Numbered from the stretch's first letter, positions 8,508 to 17,816 are shown. The stretch is 64,000 bases of DNA from Zeimonas sp003577305 (GCA_030263385.1 SZOX01000027.1:15979-79978); one strand, 5' to 3'. Numbers and translations: made by a program. The notes: generated from the sequence alone by a model not told the origin.

Positions 8508-9287
8508 ATGAAACTCGCCACCTGGAACGTCAATTCACTGAAGGTCCGCCTGCCGCACGTGATCCACTGGCTGCGCGAGAACGCGGTCGACGTGCTGTGC
8601 CTGCAGGAGACCAAGCTGCGCGACGAGCACTTCCCGCATTCGGCGCTCGCCGCACTGGGCTACGAATCGGCGTTCGCCGGGCAGCCGACCTACAACGGCG
8701 TGGCGATCCTCGCACGGCGCGACACGGTGGGTGCTCCGTCGGCGGTCGCCGTCGGCAACCCGCTGTTCCCCGACGAGCAGAAGCGCCTGATCAGCGCCGA
8801 CCTCGGCGGCCTGCGCGTGGTGAACGCCTATTTTCCGAATGGCCAGGCCGTGGGCAGCGACAAGTACGACTACAAGCTGCGCTGGATCGACGCGCTCGCC
8901 GACTGGCTGGCGGTGCCTGCGGCGCTGCCGGTGGTGCTGGTGGGCGACTTCAACATCGCCCCGGAAGATCGCGACGTGCACGATCCGAAGGCCTGGGAAG
9001 GCCAGGTGCTGTGCTCGGCCGCCGAACGCGAACGCTTCGCCCGGCTGATCGGGCTGGGCTTCGTCGACGCGTTCCGGCTCTTCGAGCAGCCGCCGAAAAC
9101 CTACAGCTGGTGGGACTACCGCCAGCTGTCGTTCCGCCGAAACGCCGGGCTGCGCATCGATCACATCCTGGTGCACCGGGCGCTCGCAGCGTCGGTGCGC
9201 GGCTGCCGCATCGACCGCGAGCCGCGCAAGCGCGAGCAGCCCTCCGACCACGCGCCGGTGATCGCGGAGATCGACCTGGTCGCGTAG
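8508..9287 (+). CDS. xth: Exodeoxyribonuclease III
   Basis: A 259-residue exonuclease III/AP endonuclease that cuts 5' to abasic sites and removes 3' blocking groups in base-excision repair. Family motifs: MKLATWNVNSLKVRL at the N-terminus, CLQETKLRD with the metal-binding glutamate (about residue 34), NAYFPNG, LVGDFNIAPEDRDVHDP with the catalytic D-N pair, TYSWWDYR, GLRIDHILVH and the catalytic-histidine motif SDHAPV near the end. ATG 8508 is the standard start; the longer frame has no homology upstream. It is divergent from the membrane channel gene. Confidence 0.95.
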   Translation: MKLATWNVNSLKVRLPHVIHWLRENAVDVLCLQETKLRDEHFPHSALAALGYESAFAGQPTYNGVAILARRDTVGAPSAVAVGNPLFPDEQKRLISADLGGLRVVNAYFPNGQAVGSDKYDYKLRWIDALADWLAVPAALPVVLVGDFNIAPEDRDVHDPKAWEGQVLCSAAERERFARLIGLGFVDAFRLFEQPPKTYSWWDYRQLSFRRNAGLRIDHILVHRALAASVRGCRIDREPRKREQPSDHAPVIAEIDLVA

Positions 9288-9313
9288 CGGCCGACGCCGG
9301 CGTGCCGGTCGGC

Positions 9314-9853
9314 TCAGTCGCGGATCGTGTCGAGCTCGCGGCGGATCGACGCGATGTTGCCCTCGGAGCGGCCGATGTCGTCCTTGAGCCGCTGCACGCG
9401 GTCGAGGTATTTCTGGTAATTGCGCTCGTCGCCCAGGCGATCGGGCTCGCCGTCCTTGTAGACCGCCTTCAGCTCGGCCAGCCGCGTCTCTTCCTTGCGC
9501 AGTTCGTCCTCGAGAATGCGCCGGCGCTCCAGATCGCGCTCGCGCTGCGTGTTCGCATCGACCTTCGGGAAAGCGTTCGCGCCGCCGGGCCGTGCGGCCG
9601 CGGCCCCGGCCTGCGCAGGGGCGGTGCCGGCGGCCGGGCGTGCCCCCGCCGGCAACTTCGGCGCCGGAATCGTGGTGAGCGGTGCGAGATCGATCGCGCG
9701 GCAATTGCGTCCGTTCGGCGTGCCCTGGTAGACGGGCACCCCGCTCTCGGACTCACAGCGATAGACCTCGGCGGCGGCCGGCGCGGCCAGGCCGATGGCC
9801 ACGGCCGCCAGCGAGGCGGCGCGAACCAGCGTGACGGTGCGAAGCGATCTCAT
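9314..9853 (-). CDS. Exported DUF4124 protein with C-terminal coiled coil
   Basis: A 179-residue protein. The signal peptide is about residues 1-28 (ending APAAA), followed by a short DUF4124 segment EVYRCESESGVPVYQGTPNGRNC with two cysteines, a Pro/Ala-rich linker, and from about residue 105 a highly charged helical region (RERDLERRRILEDELRKEET, RVQRLKDDIGRSEGNIASIR) expected to form a coiled coil. This domain pair is common in betaproteobacteria and its function is unknown. It lies 160 bp downstream of glnA on the same strand but probably has its own transcript. Confidence 0.8.
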   Translation of the reverse strand: MRSLRTVTLVRAASLAAVAIGLAAPAAAEVYRCESESGVPVYQGTPNGRNCRAIDLAPLTTIPAPKLPAGARPAAGTAPAQAGAAAARPGGANAFPKVDANTQRERDLERRRILEDELRKEETRLAELKAVYKDGEPDRLGDERNYQKYLDRVQRLKDDIGRSEGNIASIRRELDTIRD

Positions 9854-10013
9854 GCTGAGGCCGGAGAGAGTCGAACTGGAAGCGGTCGGGCCGGGAACTC
9901 CGCGGCCAGTGTAAGGCAGCCCGGATGGCGAGACAAACCCGACGGACGGCCGACCGACCTGCGGGGCGTGCAGCCCGACCTGCGCCCCGCTCCGGGCGTG
10001 CCGCGCGCGCGCA

Positions 10014-11426
10014 TCAGAGGCTGTAGTACATGTCGAACTCGACCGGATGCGTGGTCATGCGCAGCCGCGTGACCTCCTCCATCTTCAGCTCGATGTACGC
10101 ATCGATCAGGTCGTTGCTGAACACTCCGCCGCGCGTGAGGAACTCGCGGTCCTTGTCCAGGTACCCGAGCGCCTCGTCGAGCGAGGCGCAGACGGTCGGG
10201 ATGCTCGCCGCCTCTTCGGGCGGCAGGTCGTACAGGTTCTTGTCGGCCGCTTCGCCGGGGTCGATCTTGTTCTGCACGCCGTCCAGGCCCGCCATCATCA
10301 GTGCGGCGAACAGCAGGTAGGGATTGGCGCTCGGGTCGGGAAAACGCGCCTCGATGCGCCGTCCCTTCGGATTGGTCGCGTACGGAATGCGGATCGACGC
10401 GGAGCGGTTGCGCGCCGAGTAGGCGAGCTTCACCGGCGCCTCGAAGCCGGGCACCAGCCGCTTGTACGAGTTGGTGCCCGGGTTGGCGATCGCGTTGAGC
10501 GCGCGCGCGTGCCGGATCACGCCGCCGATGTAGTGCAGCGCGAAATCGGACAGCCCGGCGTACTTGTCGCCTGCGAACAGGTTCTCGCCGTCCTTCCAGA
10601 TCGACTGGTGCACGTGCATGCCCGAGCCGTTGTCGCCGACGATCGGCTTGGGCATGAAAGTGGCGGTCTTGCCGTAGCTGTGCGCGACGTTGTGGATCAC
10701 GTACTTCATCGTCTGCAGCCAGTCGGCACGCTGCACCAGCGTCGAGAACTTCGTGCCGATCTCGTTCTGCCCGGCTCCGCCCACCTCGTGGTGATGCACT
10801 TCCACCGGAATGCCCATCTGCTCGAGGATCAGGCACATCTCCGAACGCATGTCCTGGAACGAATCGACCGGCGGCACCGGGAAATAGCCGCCCTTCACCG
10901 GCGGCCGGTGCGCCAGGTTGCCGCCCTCGATTTCCCTGCCGGTCGACCACGAAGCCTCTTCGGAAGTGATCTTCACGAAGCAGCCCGACATGTCGACGCT
11001 CCAGGTGACCGAGTCGAAGATGAAGAACTCGGGCTCCGGGCCGAACCAGGCGGTGTCGCCGAGGCCGGTGGACTTCAGGTAGGCCTCGGCGCGCCGCGCG
11101 AGCGAACGCGGATCGCGCGAGTAGCCCGTGCCGTCGGCCGGTTCGACGACGTCGCAGGTGACGATCAGCGTCGGCTCCTCGCGAAACGGATCCATGTTCG
11201 CGGTGGCCGGATCGGGCATCAGCAGCATGTCCGAGGCCTCGATGCCCTTCCATCCGGCGATCGACGAACCGTCGAAGGGGTGGCCCGACGTGATCCGGTC
11301 CTCGTCGAAGATCTTCGCCGGCAGCGAAACGTGCTGCTCCTTGCCGCGGGTGTCGGTGAAGCGCAGATCGACGAACTTCACTTCGTTGTCGGCGATCATC
11401 TTCATCACGTCTTTGACGGTGGCCAT
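10014..11426 (-). CDS. glnA: Type I glutamine synthetase
   Basis: A 470-residue GlnA that condenses ammonia with glutamate using ATP, the main ammonium-assimilation enzyme. Clear family landmarks: FVDLRFTDTRGKEQHVS, DGSSIAGWKGI, WFGPEPEFFIFD, HHHEVGGAGQNEI, GSGMHVHQSIWKDG, the ATP-site NPGTNSYKRLVPG, and the adenylylation tyrosine in KNLYDLPPEE. The enzyme is therefore probably controlled by GlnE/GlnB-type adenylylation. ATG 11426 has AGGAG about 9 nt upstream. No glnL/glnG two-component genes are adjacent, unlike many relatives. I could not identify a convincing NtrC or sigma-54 site in the 174 bp upstream. Confidence 0.97.
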   Translation of the reverse strand: MATVKDVMKMIADNEVKFVDLRFTDTRGKEQHVSLPAKIFDEDRITSGHPFDGSSIAGWKGIEASDMLLMPDPATANMDPFREEPTLIVTCDVVEPADGTGYSRDPRSLARRAEAYLKSTGLGDTAWFGPEPEFFIFDSVTWSVDMSGCFVKITSEEASWSTGREIEGGNLAHRPPVKGGYFPVPPVDSFQDMRSEMCLILEQMGIPVEVHHHEVGGAGQNEIGTKFSTLVQRADWLQTMKYVIHNVAHSYGKTATFMPKPIVGDNGSGMHVHQSIWKDGENLFAGDKYAGLSDFALHYIGGVIRHARALNAIANPGTNSYKRLVPGFEAPVKLAYSARNRSASIRIPYATNPKGRRIEARFPDPSANPYLLFAALMMAGLDGVQNKIDPGEAADKNLYDLPPEEAASIPTVCASLDEALGYLDKDREFLTRGGVFSNDLIDAYIELKMEEVTRLRMTTHPVEFDMYYSL

Positions 11427-11600
11427 GCTGGCGTTCTCCTGGTCTCGGGGGTCTCGTGTTGCGGGGCGGCAGCGCGCTGCGTCGCCTCTTTCGACATCAT
11501 CGCACCATCGTCGAAGCCACCGCGATGGCGCGCCCGCGGCTGCGCTGCACGCACCGGCGCACGCACCGGTGCGCGCGCGGCTGCGCCCGGTGCGAGCCCA

Positions 11601-13292
11601 TCAGGCAGCCGCCGTCGGCTCGCCCGCCGACGGCTCGTCGGGCCAGCGGAAGGCCGCGAAACGCTCGCGCAGCCGCGCCTTCCAGAACTTGCCGGTCGAG
11701 GTGCGCGGCACCGCGTCGATGAACTCGAAAGCGTCGGGCAGCTGCCAGCGGGCGAACTTCGGCGCGATGAACGCGCGCAGTTCGTCGGCGCTCACGGCGG
11801 CGCCGGGCCGCAGCGCCACGCAGGCGAGGGGCCGCTCGCCCCACTTCGGATGCGCGATCGCGATCACCGCCGCTTCGGCCACCGCCGGATGCGCCATGAT
11901 CGCGTTCTCCAGGTCGACCGAGCTGATCCACTCCCCGCCCGACTTGATCAGGTCTTTCGTGCGGTCGGCAATGCGGATGTAGCCGCTGGGGTCGATCGCC
12001 GCCACGTCGCCGGTGCGCAGCCAGCCGTCGGCGGTGAACTTGTCGGCCCCCGGCGGCTCGGCGTGGTACGAGCCGGTGATGAAGGGCCCGCGCACCTGCA
12101 GCTCGCCCACGTCGGTCCCGTTCCAGGCGCACGGGCCCGCGTCGCCCATGATGCGCACCTCCACCAGCGGCACCGGTACCCCGGCCATCGCCTTGCGTGC
12201 GAACCACTGGTCTTCGTCCAGGCGAGCGCGCAGTTCGGGTTTCTCGAAGAACAGCGACCCCATCGGCGAGGTCTCGGTCATGCCCCAGCCCTGCGCGAGC
12301 CGGATGCCGTGCCGCTCGAACTGGCGGATCAGCGCTTCGGGCACCGCCGCGCCGCCGACCATGCTGCGCATCCCCGCCGGCAGCCGCCAGCGCTGCGGCT
12401 GGGCCTCGTAGGCCTGGATCAGCGCCAGCCAGATCGTCGGCACGCCGAGCGTGAGCGTGGGCGGCTCCTGCTGCATCAGGTCGAGCAGATCCTCGGGGTG
12501 CAGGTGCGGGCCCGGAAAGACCAGCTTCGCTCCGAGCATCACCGCCGCGTACGGAATGCCCCAGGAATTCGCGTGGAACATCGGCGTGACCGGAATCACC
12601 ACGTCGCGCGAGGACAGCGCCACGTAGTCGGGCAGCGCGCAATTGAGCGAATGCAGCACGGTCGAGCGGTGCGAGTACACCACTCCCTTCGGCCGGCCGG
12701 TGGTGCCCGAGGTGTAGCACATCGCCACCGGGTCGTTCTCGTCGTGCGGCACGTAGTCGAAGCCGGCGGGCGCCTGCGCGAGCAGCACCTCGTAGTCGTC
12801 GAACGCCGGTTCGCCGTCGTGCGGATCACCGATGCTGGTCTGCACCGCGGCACCGGAGAACGGAAACACGATCACCCGCTCGAAGCGATGCTGGGCGGCG
12901 AACTGCCGGTACAGCGGCAGCAGGATGTCGTCGACCACCAGGAAGCGGTCGCGCGCGTGGTGCGCGATCCAGCCGATGTCGTCGGGCGCCAGGCGCAGGT
13001 TCAGCGTGTGCATGACGCCACCGGCGGCCGGGATGCCGAAATAGCATTCGAGGTGCGCGTGATGGTTCCAGCACAGCGTGGCGACGCGGTCGCCCTTGCG
13101 CAGGCCGAGCTTCTTCAGCGCTGCCGCCAGCGCCCGCGTGCGCCGGTACCAGTCGGCATAGCGATACCGGTGCAGCGACTTGTCGGGCAGCCGCGAGACG
13201 ATCTCCGACTCGGCGAACAACTGGCCCGCGTGCTCCATCAGCCGGTTCAGCGACAGCGGCACCGGCATCATCGTGGTCTTGACCGAATGCAT
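11601..13292 (-). CDS. Medium/long-chain acyl-CoA synthetase (AMP-forming)
   Basis: A 563-residue ANL-superfamily ligase that activates a fatty or related acid to its CoA ester through an acyl-adenylate. Motifs: P-loop CYTSGTTGRPKGVVYSHRS, GWGMTETSPMG (A5), DGWLRTGDVAAID (A7), RIADRTKDLIKSGGEWIS (A8), and the catalytic lysine in PRTSTGKFWKARLRE near the C-terminus. The overall pattern is closest to the AlkK/medium-chain group, but chain-length specificity cannot be read. ATG 13292 is preferred to the one at 13307 because GAGAGAGGG lies just before it. It follows hemW by 15 bp, so the two are probably co-transcribed although functionally unrelated. Confidence 0.9.
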   Translation of the reverse strand: MHSVKTTMMPVPLSLNRLMEHAGQLFAESEIVSRLPDKSLHRYRYADWYRRTRALAAALKKLGLRKGDRVATLCWNHHAHLECYFGIPAAGGVMHTLNLRLAPDDIGWIAHHARDRFLVVDDILLPLYRQFAAQHRFERVIVFPFSGAAVQTSIGDPHDGEPAFDDYEVLLAQAPAGFDYVPHDENDPVAMCYTSGTTGRPKGVVYSHRSTVLHSLNCALPDYVALSSRDVVIPVTPMFHANSWGIPYAAVMLGAKLVFPGPHLHPEDLLDLMQQEPPTLTLGVPTIWLALIQAYEAQPQRWRLPAGMRSMVGGAAVPEALIRQFERHGIRLAQGWGMTETSPMGSLFFEKPELRARLDEDQWFARKAMAGVPVPLVEVRIMGDAGPCAWNGTDVGELQVRGPFITGSYHAEPPGADKFTADGWLRTGDVAAIDPSGYIRIADRTKDLIKSGGEWISSVDLENAIMAHPAVAEAAVIAIAHPKWGERPLACVALRPGAAVSADELRAFIAPKFARWQLPDAFEFIDAVPRTSTGKFWKARLRERFAAFRWPDEPSAGEPTAAA

Positions 13293-13307
13293 CGTCCCTC
13301 TCTCCAT

Positions 13308-14477
13308 TCAACGCCGGTCGTCGTTCTTCAGGAACAGCCCCAGCAGATCGTTCAGGAAGCGCAGCCCCAGCGGCGTGGCGCGAATCCGGGTCGGATCGGC
13401 TTCGAGCAGGCCGCGCTCGACCGCCCTCGCGCGTTCGCGCCCGATCGCCGCCACCGACTGGCCGGTGCGTTCGGAAAACCATGCCGCCGGTACCCCTTCG
13501 GTGAGCCGCAGGGCGTTCAGCATGAACTCGAACGGCAGTTCGTCGCAACTCACGATGCGCTCTTCCCCGATCGCCGAGGCGGCGAGCGCCGCATCGACGT
13601 AGCGCTCGGGCTGGCGCACTCGTGCCTCGCGCACGATGCGGTCGTGAAACGTCAGCTTGCCGTGCGCGCCCGCGCCGATGCCGAGGTAGTCGCCGAACTC
13701 CCAGTAGTTCAGGTTGTGGCGGCAGCGCGCACCCGGTCGCGCCCACGCCGACACCTCGTAGCGCTCGAAACCGGCCGCCCCGAGCGTGTCGCCGGCCAGC
13801 GCCAGCATGTCGGCCGACAGGTCGTCGTCGGGCAGCGGCGGCGGCCGTTTCGCGAACGCCGTGGCGGGCTCGATCGTCAGGTGGTACAGCGACAGGTGCG
13901 GCGGCCCGAACGCCAGCGCGCTGGCGAGGTCGTCGCGCAGCCCCTGCAGCGTCTGGCCCGGAAGCGCGTACATCAGGTCGATGTTGAAACTGGCGAAGCT
14001 GCGCGCCGCCTCCTCGATTGCCGCGCGCGCCTGGCGCGCGTCGTGCACGCGCCCGAGCGCGCGCAGCGCGTCGTCGCTGAAGCTCTGCACGCCGATCGAC
14101 AGCCGGGTCACGCCGGCCTGCGCATAGGCGGCGAAGCGCTGCGCCTCGAACGTGCCCGGATTCGCCTCCATCGTCACTTCCGCGCCGGGCGCAACGCGCA
14201 GCCGCGCACGGATCGTCGCGAGCAGCCGCTCGATCGCGTCCGGCGAGAACAGGCTCGGCGTGCCTCCGCCGATGAACACGGTCGAGACGCTGCGGCCCCG
14301 GACGTTCGGCAGCGAGGCCTCGAGATCGGCCTGCAGCGCATCGAGATAGCGTGCCTCGGGCAGTTCGCGCAGGCTCCCGCGCCAGGCGTGCGAATTGAAG
14401 TCGCAATACGGGCACTTGCTCAGGCACCAGGGCAGGTGCACGTAGAGCGACAGCGGCAGGGCGACGTTTTCAGGCAT
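13308..14477 (-). CDS. hemW: Radical SAM heme chaperone HemW
   Basis: A 389-residue HemW (formerly called oxygen-independent coproporphyrinogen oxidase-like), which binds heme and is thought to deliver it to respiratory proteins. The radical-SAM cysteines sit in PWCLSKCPYCDF (Cys18, Cys22, Cys25). The phenylalanine after the third cysteine marks the HemW/HemN group. TVFIGGGTPSLF and VTMEANPGTFE are the following conserved strands, and the C-terminal HemN domain (GLGFL-like GLRFLNDLLGLFL) is present. The start overlaps the end of rdgB by 8 bp. The rph-rdgB-hemW order is conserved in this lineage. Confidence 0.95.
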   Translation of the reverse strand: MPENVALPLSLYVHLPWCLSKCPYCDFNSHAWRGSLRELPEARYLDALQADLEASLPNVRGRSVSTVFIGGGTPSLFSPDAIERLLATIRARLRVAPGAEVTMEANPGTFEAQRFAAYAQAGVTRLSIGVQSFSDDALRALGRVHDARQARAAIEEAARSFASFNIDLMYALPGQTLQGLRDDLASALAFGPPHLSLYHLTIEPATAFAKRPPPLPDDDLSADMLALAGDTLGAAGFERYEVSAWARPGARCRHNLNYWEFGDYLGIGAGAHGKLTFHDRIVREARVRQPERYVDAALAASAIGEERIVSCDELPFEFMLNALRLTEGVPAAWFSERTGQSVAAIGRERARAVERGLLEADPTRIRATPLGLRFLNDLLGLFLKNDDRR

Positions 14478-15132
14478 CGACCAGTCGATCGCGCCGCAGC
14501 CGCTCGACGAGCAGCCGCAGCGCCTGTCCGCGGTGGCCGAGCAGGTTCTTGCGCTGCGGGTCGAGCTCGGCAGCGGTGCAGCCCAGCTCGGGCAGCAGGA
14601 AGTGCGGGTCGTAGCCGAAGCCGCCGCTGCCGCGCGGCGTGTCGATCACCTCGCCGTACCAGCTCGCATCGGCGATGAGCGGCTGCGGATCGTCGGCCGC
14701 GCGCAGCAGCACGAGCACGCAGTAGTAGTGCGCGGCGCGCTCGGCGCAGCCCGCCAGATCGGCGACGAGCTGCGCGTTGTTGGCCGCGTCGGTGTCGAGC
14801 GCCGCCGCACTGGTGCCCGCGCTGGTGCCCGAGCTGGCGCGCGCGCTGCGCGCCGCCCAGCGCGCCGACATCACGCCCGGACGCCCGCCGAGCGCGTCCA
14901 CGCACAGCCCGGAATCGTCGGCGAGCGCCGGCAGGCCCGTGAGACTGCTCGCGTGCCGCGCCTTGGCGAGCGCGTTCTCCACGAAGGTGGCGAACGGCTC
15001 TTCGGCTTCGGGCACGCCGAACGCCGACTGCGGTTCGAGCGCCAGCCCCAGCGGTGCCAGCAGCGCGGCGAGCTCGCGCAGCTTGCCCGCGTTGTTCGAG
15101 GCCAGCACCACGCGCCGCAGCCGCTCAGCCAC
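14470..15132 (-). CDS. rdgB: XTP/dITP diphosphatase RdgB (HAM1 family)
   Basis: A 220-residue nucleotide-pool-cleaning enzyme that hydrolyses ITP, XTP and their deoxy forms to monophosphates. HAM1 marks: VVLASNNAGKLREL at the N-terminus, ATFVENALAKARHAS, LPALADDSGLCVDALGGRPGV, and GSGGFGYDPHFLLPELG. Between ARWAA and NNAQLVADL there is an extra Ser/Ala/Gly-rich stretch of about 15 residues (SARASSGTSAGTSAAA) encoded by short direct repeats around 14806-14850. It lies in a loop and need not affect activity. It overlaps the upstream rph stop by 8 bp and the downstream hemW start by 8 bp. Confidence 0.93.
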   Translation of the reverse strand: MAERLRRVVLASNNAGKLRELAALLAPLGLALEPQSAFGVPEAEEPFATFVENALAKARHASSLTGLPALADDSGLCVDALGGRPGVMSARWAARSARASSGTSAGTSAAALDTDAANNAQLVADLAGCAERAAHYYCVLVLLRAADDPQPLIADASWYGEVIDTPRGSGGFGYDPHFLLPELGCTAAELDPQRKNLLGHRGQALRLLVERLRRDRLVDA

Positions 15133-15847
15133 GGAGCGCGGCCCGCTGTGCGTCGATCAGGCGCCGGATGCCTTCGGCCGCGAGATCGACCAGCCGGTCC
15201 AGCTGCTCGCGGGTGAACGGCTCGCCTTCGGCGGTGCCCTGCACTTCGACGAAGCCGCCGGTGCCGGTCATCACCACGTTCAGGTCTGTCTCGCAGGCGG
15301 AGTCTTCGGCGTAGTCCAGGTCGAGCACCGCGGTGCCCTGGTAGAGCCCGACCGAGACCGCCGCGACGAAGTCGCGCACCGGCGTGCGCTCGATCGCGCC
15401 CGAGGCGAGCAGTCCGGTCACCGCGTCGTGGGCCGCGACGAACGCGCCGGTGATTGCAGCGGTGCGCGTGCCGCCGTCGGCCTGCAGCACGTCGCAGTCG
15501 AGCGTGATCGTGCGCTCGCCGAGCCGCTCGAGTTCGAACACGGCGCGCAGGCTGCGCCCGATCAGGCGCTGGATTTCCTGGGTGCGCCCGCTCTGCCGGC
15601 CGCGCGCCGCCTCGCGCTCGATGCGCGTGTGCGTCGAGCGCGGCAGCATGCCGTACTCGGCAGTGAGCCAGCCGCGTCCGGCGCCGCGCAGGAACGCCGG
15701 CACCTTCTCCTCGACACTGGCGGTGCACAGCACGCGCGTGTCGCCGAACTCGACCAGCACCGATCCTTCGGCTTGGCGCGTGAAACCGCGGGTGATGCGC
15801 ACCGCGCGCAGCGCATCGGGCGCTCGGCCGCTCGGACGGATCGACAT
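15125..15847 (-). CDS. rph: Ribonuclease PH
   Basis: A 240-residue 3'-5' phosphorolytic exoribonuclease that trims tRNA 3' ends. The N-terminus RPSGRAPDALRAVRITRGF, EGSVLVEFGDTRVLCTASVE, GWLTAEYGMLPRSTHTR, RGRQSGRTQEIQRLIGRSLR, TITLDCDVLQADGGTRTA and LDLDYAEDSACETDLNVVMT are all diagnostic and uninterrupted. ATG 15847 begins the standard N-terminus; an in-frame ATG at 15859 would add four residues. It is the second gene after the phosphatase (15 bp or less between them), so it sits in one unit with the PP2C, rdgB and hemW genes. Confidence 0.96.
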   Translation of the reverse strand: MSIRPSGRAPDALRAVRITRGFTRQAEGSVLVEFGDTRVLCTASVEEKVPAFLRGAGRGWLTAEYGMLPRSTHTRIEREAARGRQSGRTQEIQRLIGRSLRAVFELERLGERTITLDCDVLQADGGTRTAAITGAFVAAHDAVTGLLASGAIERTPVRDFVAAVSVGLYQGTAVLDLDYAEDSACETDLNVVMTGTGGFVEVQGTAEGEPFTREQLDRLVDLAAEGIRRLIDAQRAALRG

Positions 15848-15861
15848 CGCTGGCTGCATCC

Positions 15862-16770
15862 TCAATGGCCGCCCGTGCGCGAAATCGCCTCGCGGATCTC
15901 CTCGATCGTGCGTTCGATCTCGTCTTCGGTCAGCGCGTCGCCGGCCGCGGTCTCGTCGATCGAGCCGACCGCGATCGTGGTGGTGATCGCGCCATCGGGC
16001 ACCTCGTCGGACGAGAGCGCCGGCACGTTCGCGCCGGCCTCCCAGGTCATTGCCAGCGCGGTCGCGTTGTCGGCCAGCGATCCCGCGTGCCCGACCGCCT
16101 GCGCGACGAGACGCGGCACCCCGGTGAGCACCGACTCGGCCGTCAGCGGCTCGAGCAGATCGCTCTCGGGCAGTGCCGACCACACGCCGTCGCTGCACAG
16201 CATCAGCGTGTCGCCCGGCCGCAGCGCCACGTCGCCGCCCTGCTCGATGGTGGGCTCGAACGGCGAACCCAGGCAGTTCAGCACCTTGTTGCGCTCGGGG
16301 TGCGTGGCCCGGTCGCACTCGTCGATCATGCCCAGGTCGATCAGGTTCTGCACCTTCGAGTGATCGCGGGTTCGCATCGCCACCTGGCCGCCGCGCACCA
16401 GGTAGAGCCGCGAGTCGCCGGCGTGCGCCCACCAGGCTCGCCCGTGCTGCACCACGCATCCGACGATCGTCGTGCGCGGCGACTCGGGCAGGCGATGCAT
16501 GTCCTGGTAGCGCAGGATCTCGCGATGCGCACGCCGCAGCGCGCGGTCGAGGAAAGCCGGCGGATCGGCCAGCACCGGACGCGCCTCCTCCTGGAAAACG
16601 GAAGCCGCCACCTGCAGCGCCAGGTGCGCGGCGACCTCGCCGCGCGCGTGCCCGCCCATGCCGTCGGCGACCAGCATCAGCAGGCTGTCGCGCGTGTAGC
16701 AGTAGCCCATGCGGTCCTGGTTCGACGCCCGCGCGCCGATCAGGCTGTCCTGGTAGATCGAGAAGCGCAT
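15862..16770 (-). CDS. PP2C-type serine/threonine protein phosphatase
   Basis: A 302-residue PPM/PP2C phosphatase using two metal ions to dephosphorylate Ser/Thr residues. Metal-binding acids are visible in ASNQDRMGYC (Asp19), LLMLVADGMGGH (Asp36), WWAHAGDSRLYLV (Asp119), LMLCSDGVWSAL (Asp194) and GSLADNATALAM (Asp234). The last 50 residues are an acidic extension ending in a probable amphipathic helix. GGAGATCCG stands directly before ATG 16770. It is 23 bp downstream of the Ser/Thr kinase gene and is its likely antagonist on shared substrates. This kinase-phosphatase pair next to rph is a recurrent betaproteobacterial arrangement. Confidence 0.93.
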   Translation of the reverse strand: MRFSIYQDSLIGARASNQDRMGYCYTRDSLLMLVADGMGGHARGEVAAHLALQVAASVFQEEARPVLADPPAFLDRALRRAHREILRYQDMHRLPESPRTTIVGCVVQHGRAWWAHAGDSRLYLVRGGQVAMRTRDHSKVQNLIDLGMIDECDRATHPERNKVLNCLGSPFEPTIEQGGDVALRPGDTLMLCSDGVWSALPESDLLEPLTAESVLTGVPRLVAQAVGHAGSLADNATALAMTWEAGANVPALSSDEVPDGAITTTIAVGSIDETAAGDALTEDEIERTIEEIREAISRTGGH

Positions 16771-16793
16771 CGGATCTCCGCGGCGCGCGTCGC

Positions 16794-17798
16794 TCAGCCG
16801 GGAAGCGTCAGGTTTTCGTCGTCGCGCCGCCGGATGCCGGCACGCAACGCGAGCGTGTCGAACCAGCGCGCCGCGGGCTTCGGCTTGCCGGGCGGCTCGG
16901 CGGGCACCTCGATGAGCCGCAGCGCGCGCTGCAGCGCGAAGACGCTTTGCGGGCGCTCGAGCGGATCGAGCTTCAGGCACCACGAGACCAGGTCGAGCAG
17001 CGCGCGCGAATAGTGCTCGGCCAGCGCGTCGATCGCGCGCGGCAGCTTGTCTTCCAGTTCGCGCTGGTCGGCCGGCTGGGGCGGCTGCCCGGACATGCAG
17101 CCGAGCATGCTCGCGCCGAGGCCGTAGACGTCGGTCCAGGGGCCCAGCCGCTGCGTGCGCCGGTAGAGCTCGGGCGCGGCAAAGCCCGGCGTGTACATCG
17201 GGAACAGCTTCTGCGGCTGCGCGTCGAGCGTGCGCCGCGCCGCGCCGAAGTCGAGCAGCAGCGGCGTGCCGTCGAGCCGCAGGTAGATGTTGGCCGGCTT
17301 CAGGTCGAGATGCAGCAGCCGGTTGGCGTGCACCTCGCGCAGCCCGTTCATCACCAGGTTGAAGACCCGCAGCACGTGCCGCTCGGGCAGCACCGCCTTG
17401 TCGGCCTGGCGCCCGCGATGGCGCAGCACGAGTTCCTGAAGGCTGCGCCCGCGCTCCCAGGCCATCACCATGTAGACCGTGTCGTTGGCGCGGAAGAAGT
17501 TGACCACCCGCACCACGTTGGGATGGAAAATGCGCGCGAGCGCGCGACCTTCCTCGAAGAAGCAGCGCAACCCGTTGCGGAAAGTGGCCTCGCTCGCTGT
17601 CGCGATCTCGGGCGCCAGCTGGCCGGGGCCGCGCTTGACCAGCGCGCTGGGCAGGTATTCCTTGATTGCGAACTTCTCGCCGGCTGCATCCTCGGCGAGG
17701 TAGACGATCGAGAATCCTCCGCTCGAGATCTTCCTTACAATGCGGTATTCGCCGAGTTCGTGCCCTTCGGGCAGCGGCGCGTTCGTCTGGGTGCCCAT
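16794..17798 (-). CDS. Hanks-type serine/threonine protein kinase
   Basis: A 334-residue cytosolic protein kinase. Glycine-rich loop KISSGGFSIVYLA (about 24-35), ATP lysine in KFAIKEYLP (Lys46), catalytic loop LLHLDLKPANIYL (Asp165, Lys167, Asn170; HLD replaces HRD), DFG motif LLLDFGAARR (183-185), and activation-segment end TPGFAAPELY. No transmembrane helix or extracellular sensor follows, so it probably senses through partners. It is co-oriented with the PP2C gene. An FHA domain, which binds phosphothreonine, is present on the TadA ATPase at 34379-36091 and is a conceivable target. Its promoter region holds the MITE-like element. Confidence 0.92.
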   Translation of the reverse strand: MGTQTNAPLPEGHELGEYRIVRKISSGGFSIVYLAEDAAGEKFAIKEYLPSALVKRGPGQLAPEIATASEATFRNGLRCFFEEGRALARIFHPNVVRVVNFFRANDTVYMVMAWERGRSLQELVLRHRGRQADKAVLPERHVLRVFNLVMNGLREVHANRLLHLDLKPANIYLRLDGTPLLLDFGAARRTLDAQPQKLFPMYTPGFAAPELYRRTQRLGPWTDVYGLGASMLGCMSGQPPQPADQRELEDKLPRAIDALAEHYSRALLDLVSWCLKLDPLERPQSVFALQRALRLIEVPAEPPGKPKPAARWFDTLALRAGIRRRDDENLTLPG

Positions 17799-17816
17799 CG
17801 CGTCGGAGTATCCGGC

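Noticed and set aside
11427..11600. NtrC sites and a sigma-54 promoter before glnA
   Set aside because: Short GCACC/GGTGC pieces occur, but spacing and flanking bases do not match the NtrC palindrome, and no TGGCAC-N5-TTGC element was found.
10047..14678. A 1543-codon open frame on the plus strand
   Set aside because: It lies antisense to glnA, the acyl-CoA ligase, hemW and part of rdgB. All have strong motifs on the minus strand; the long frame is a by-product of very high GC and codon bias.
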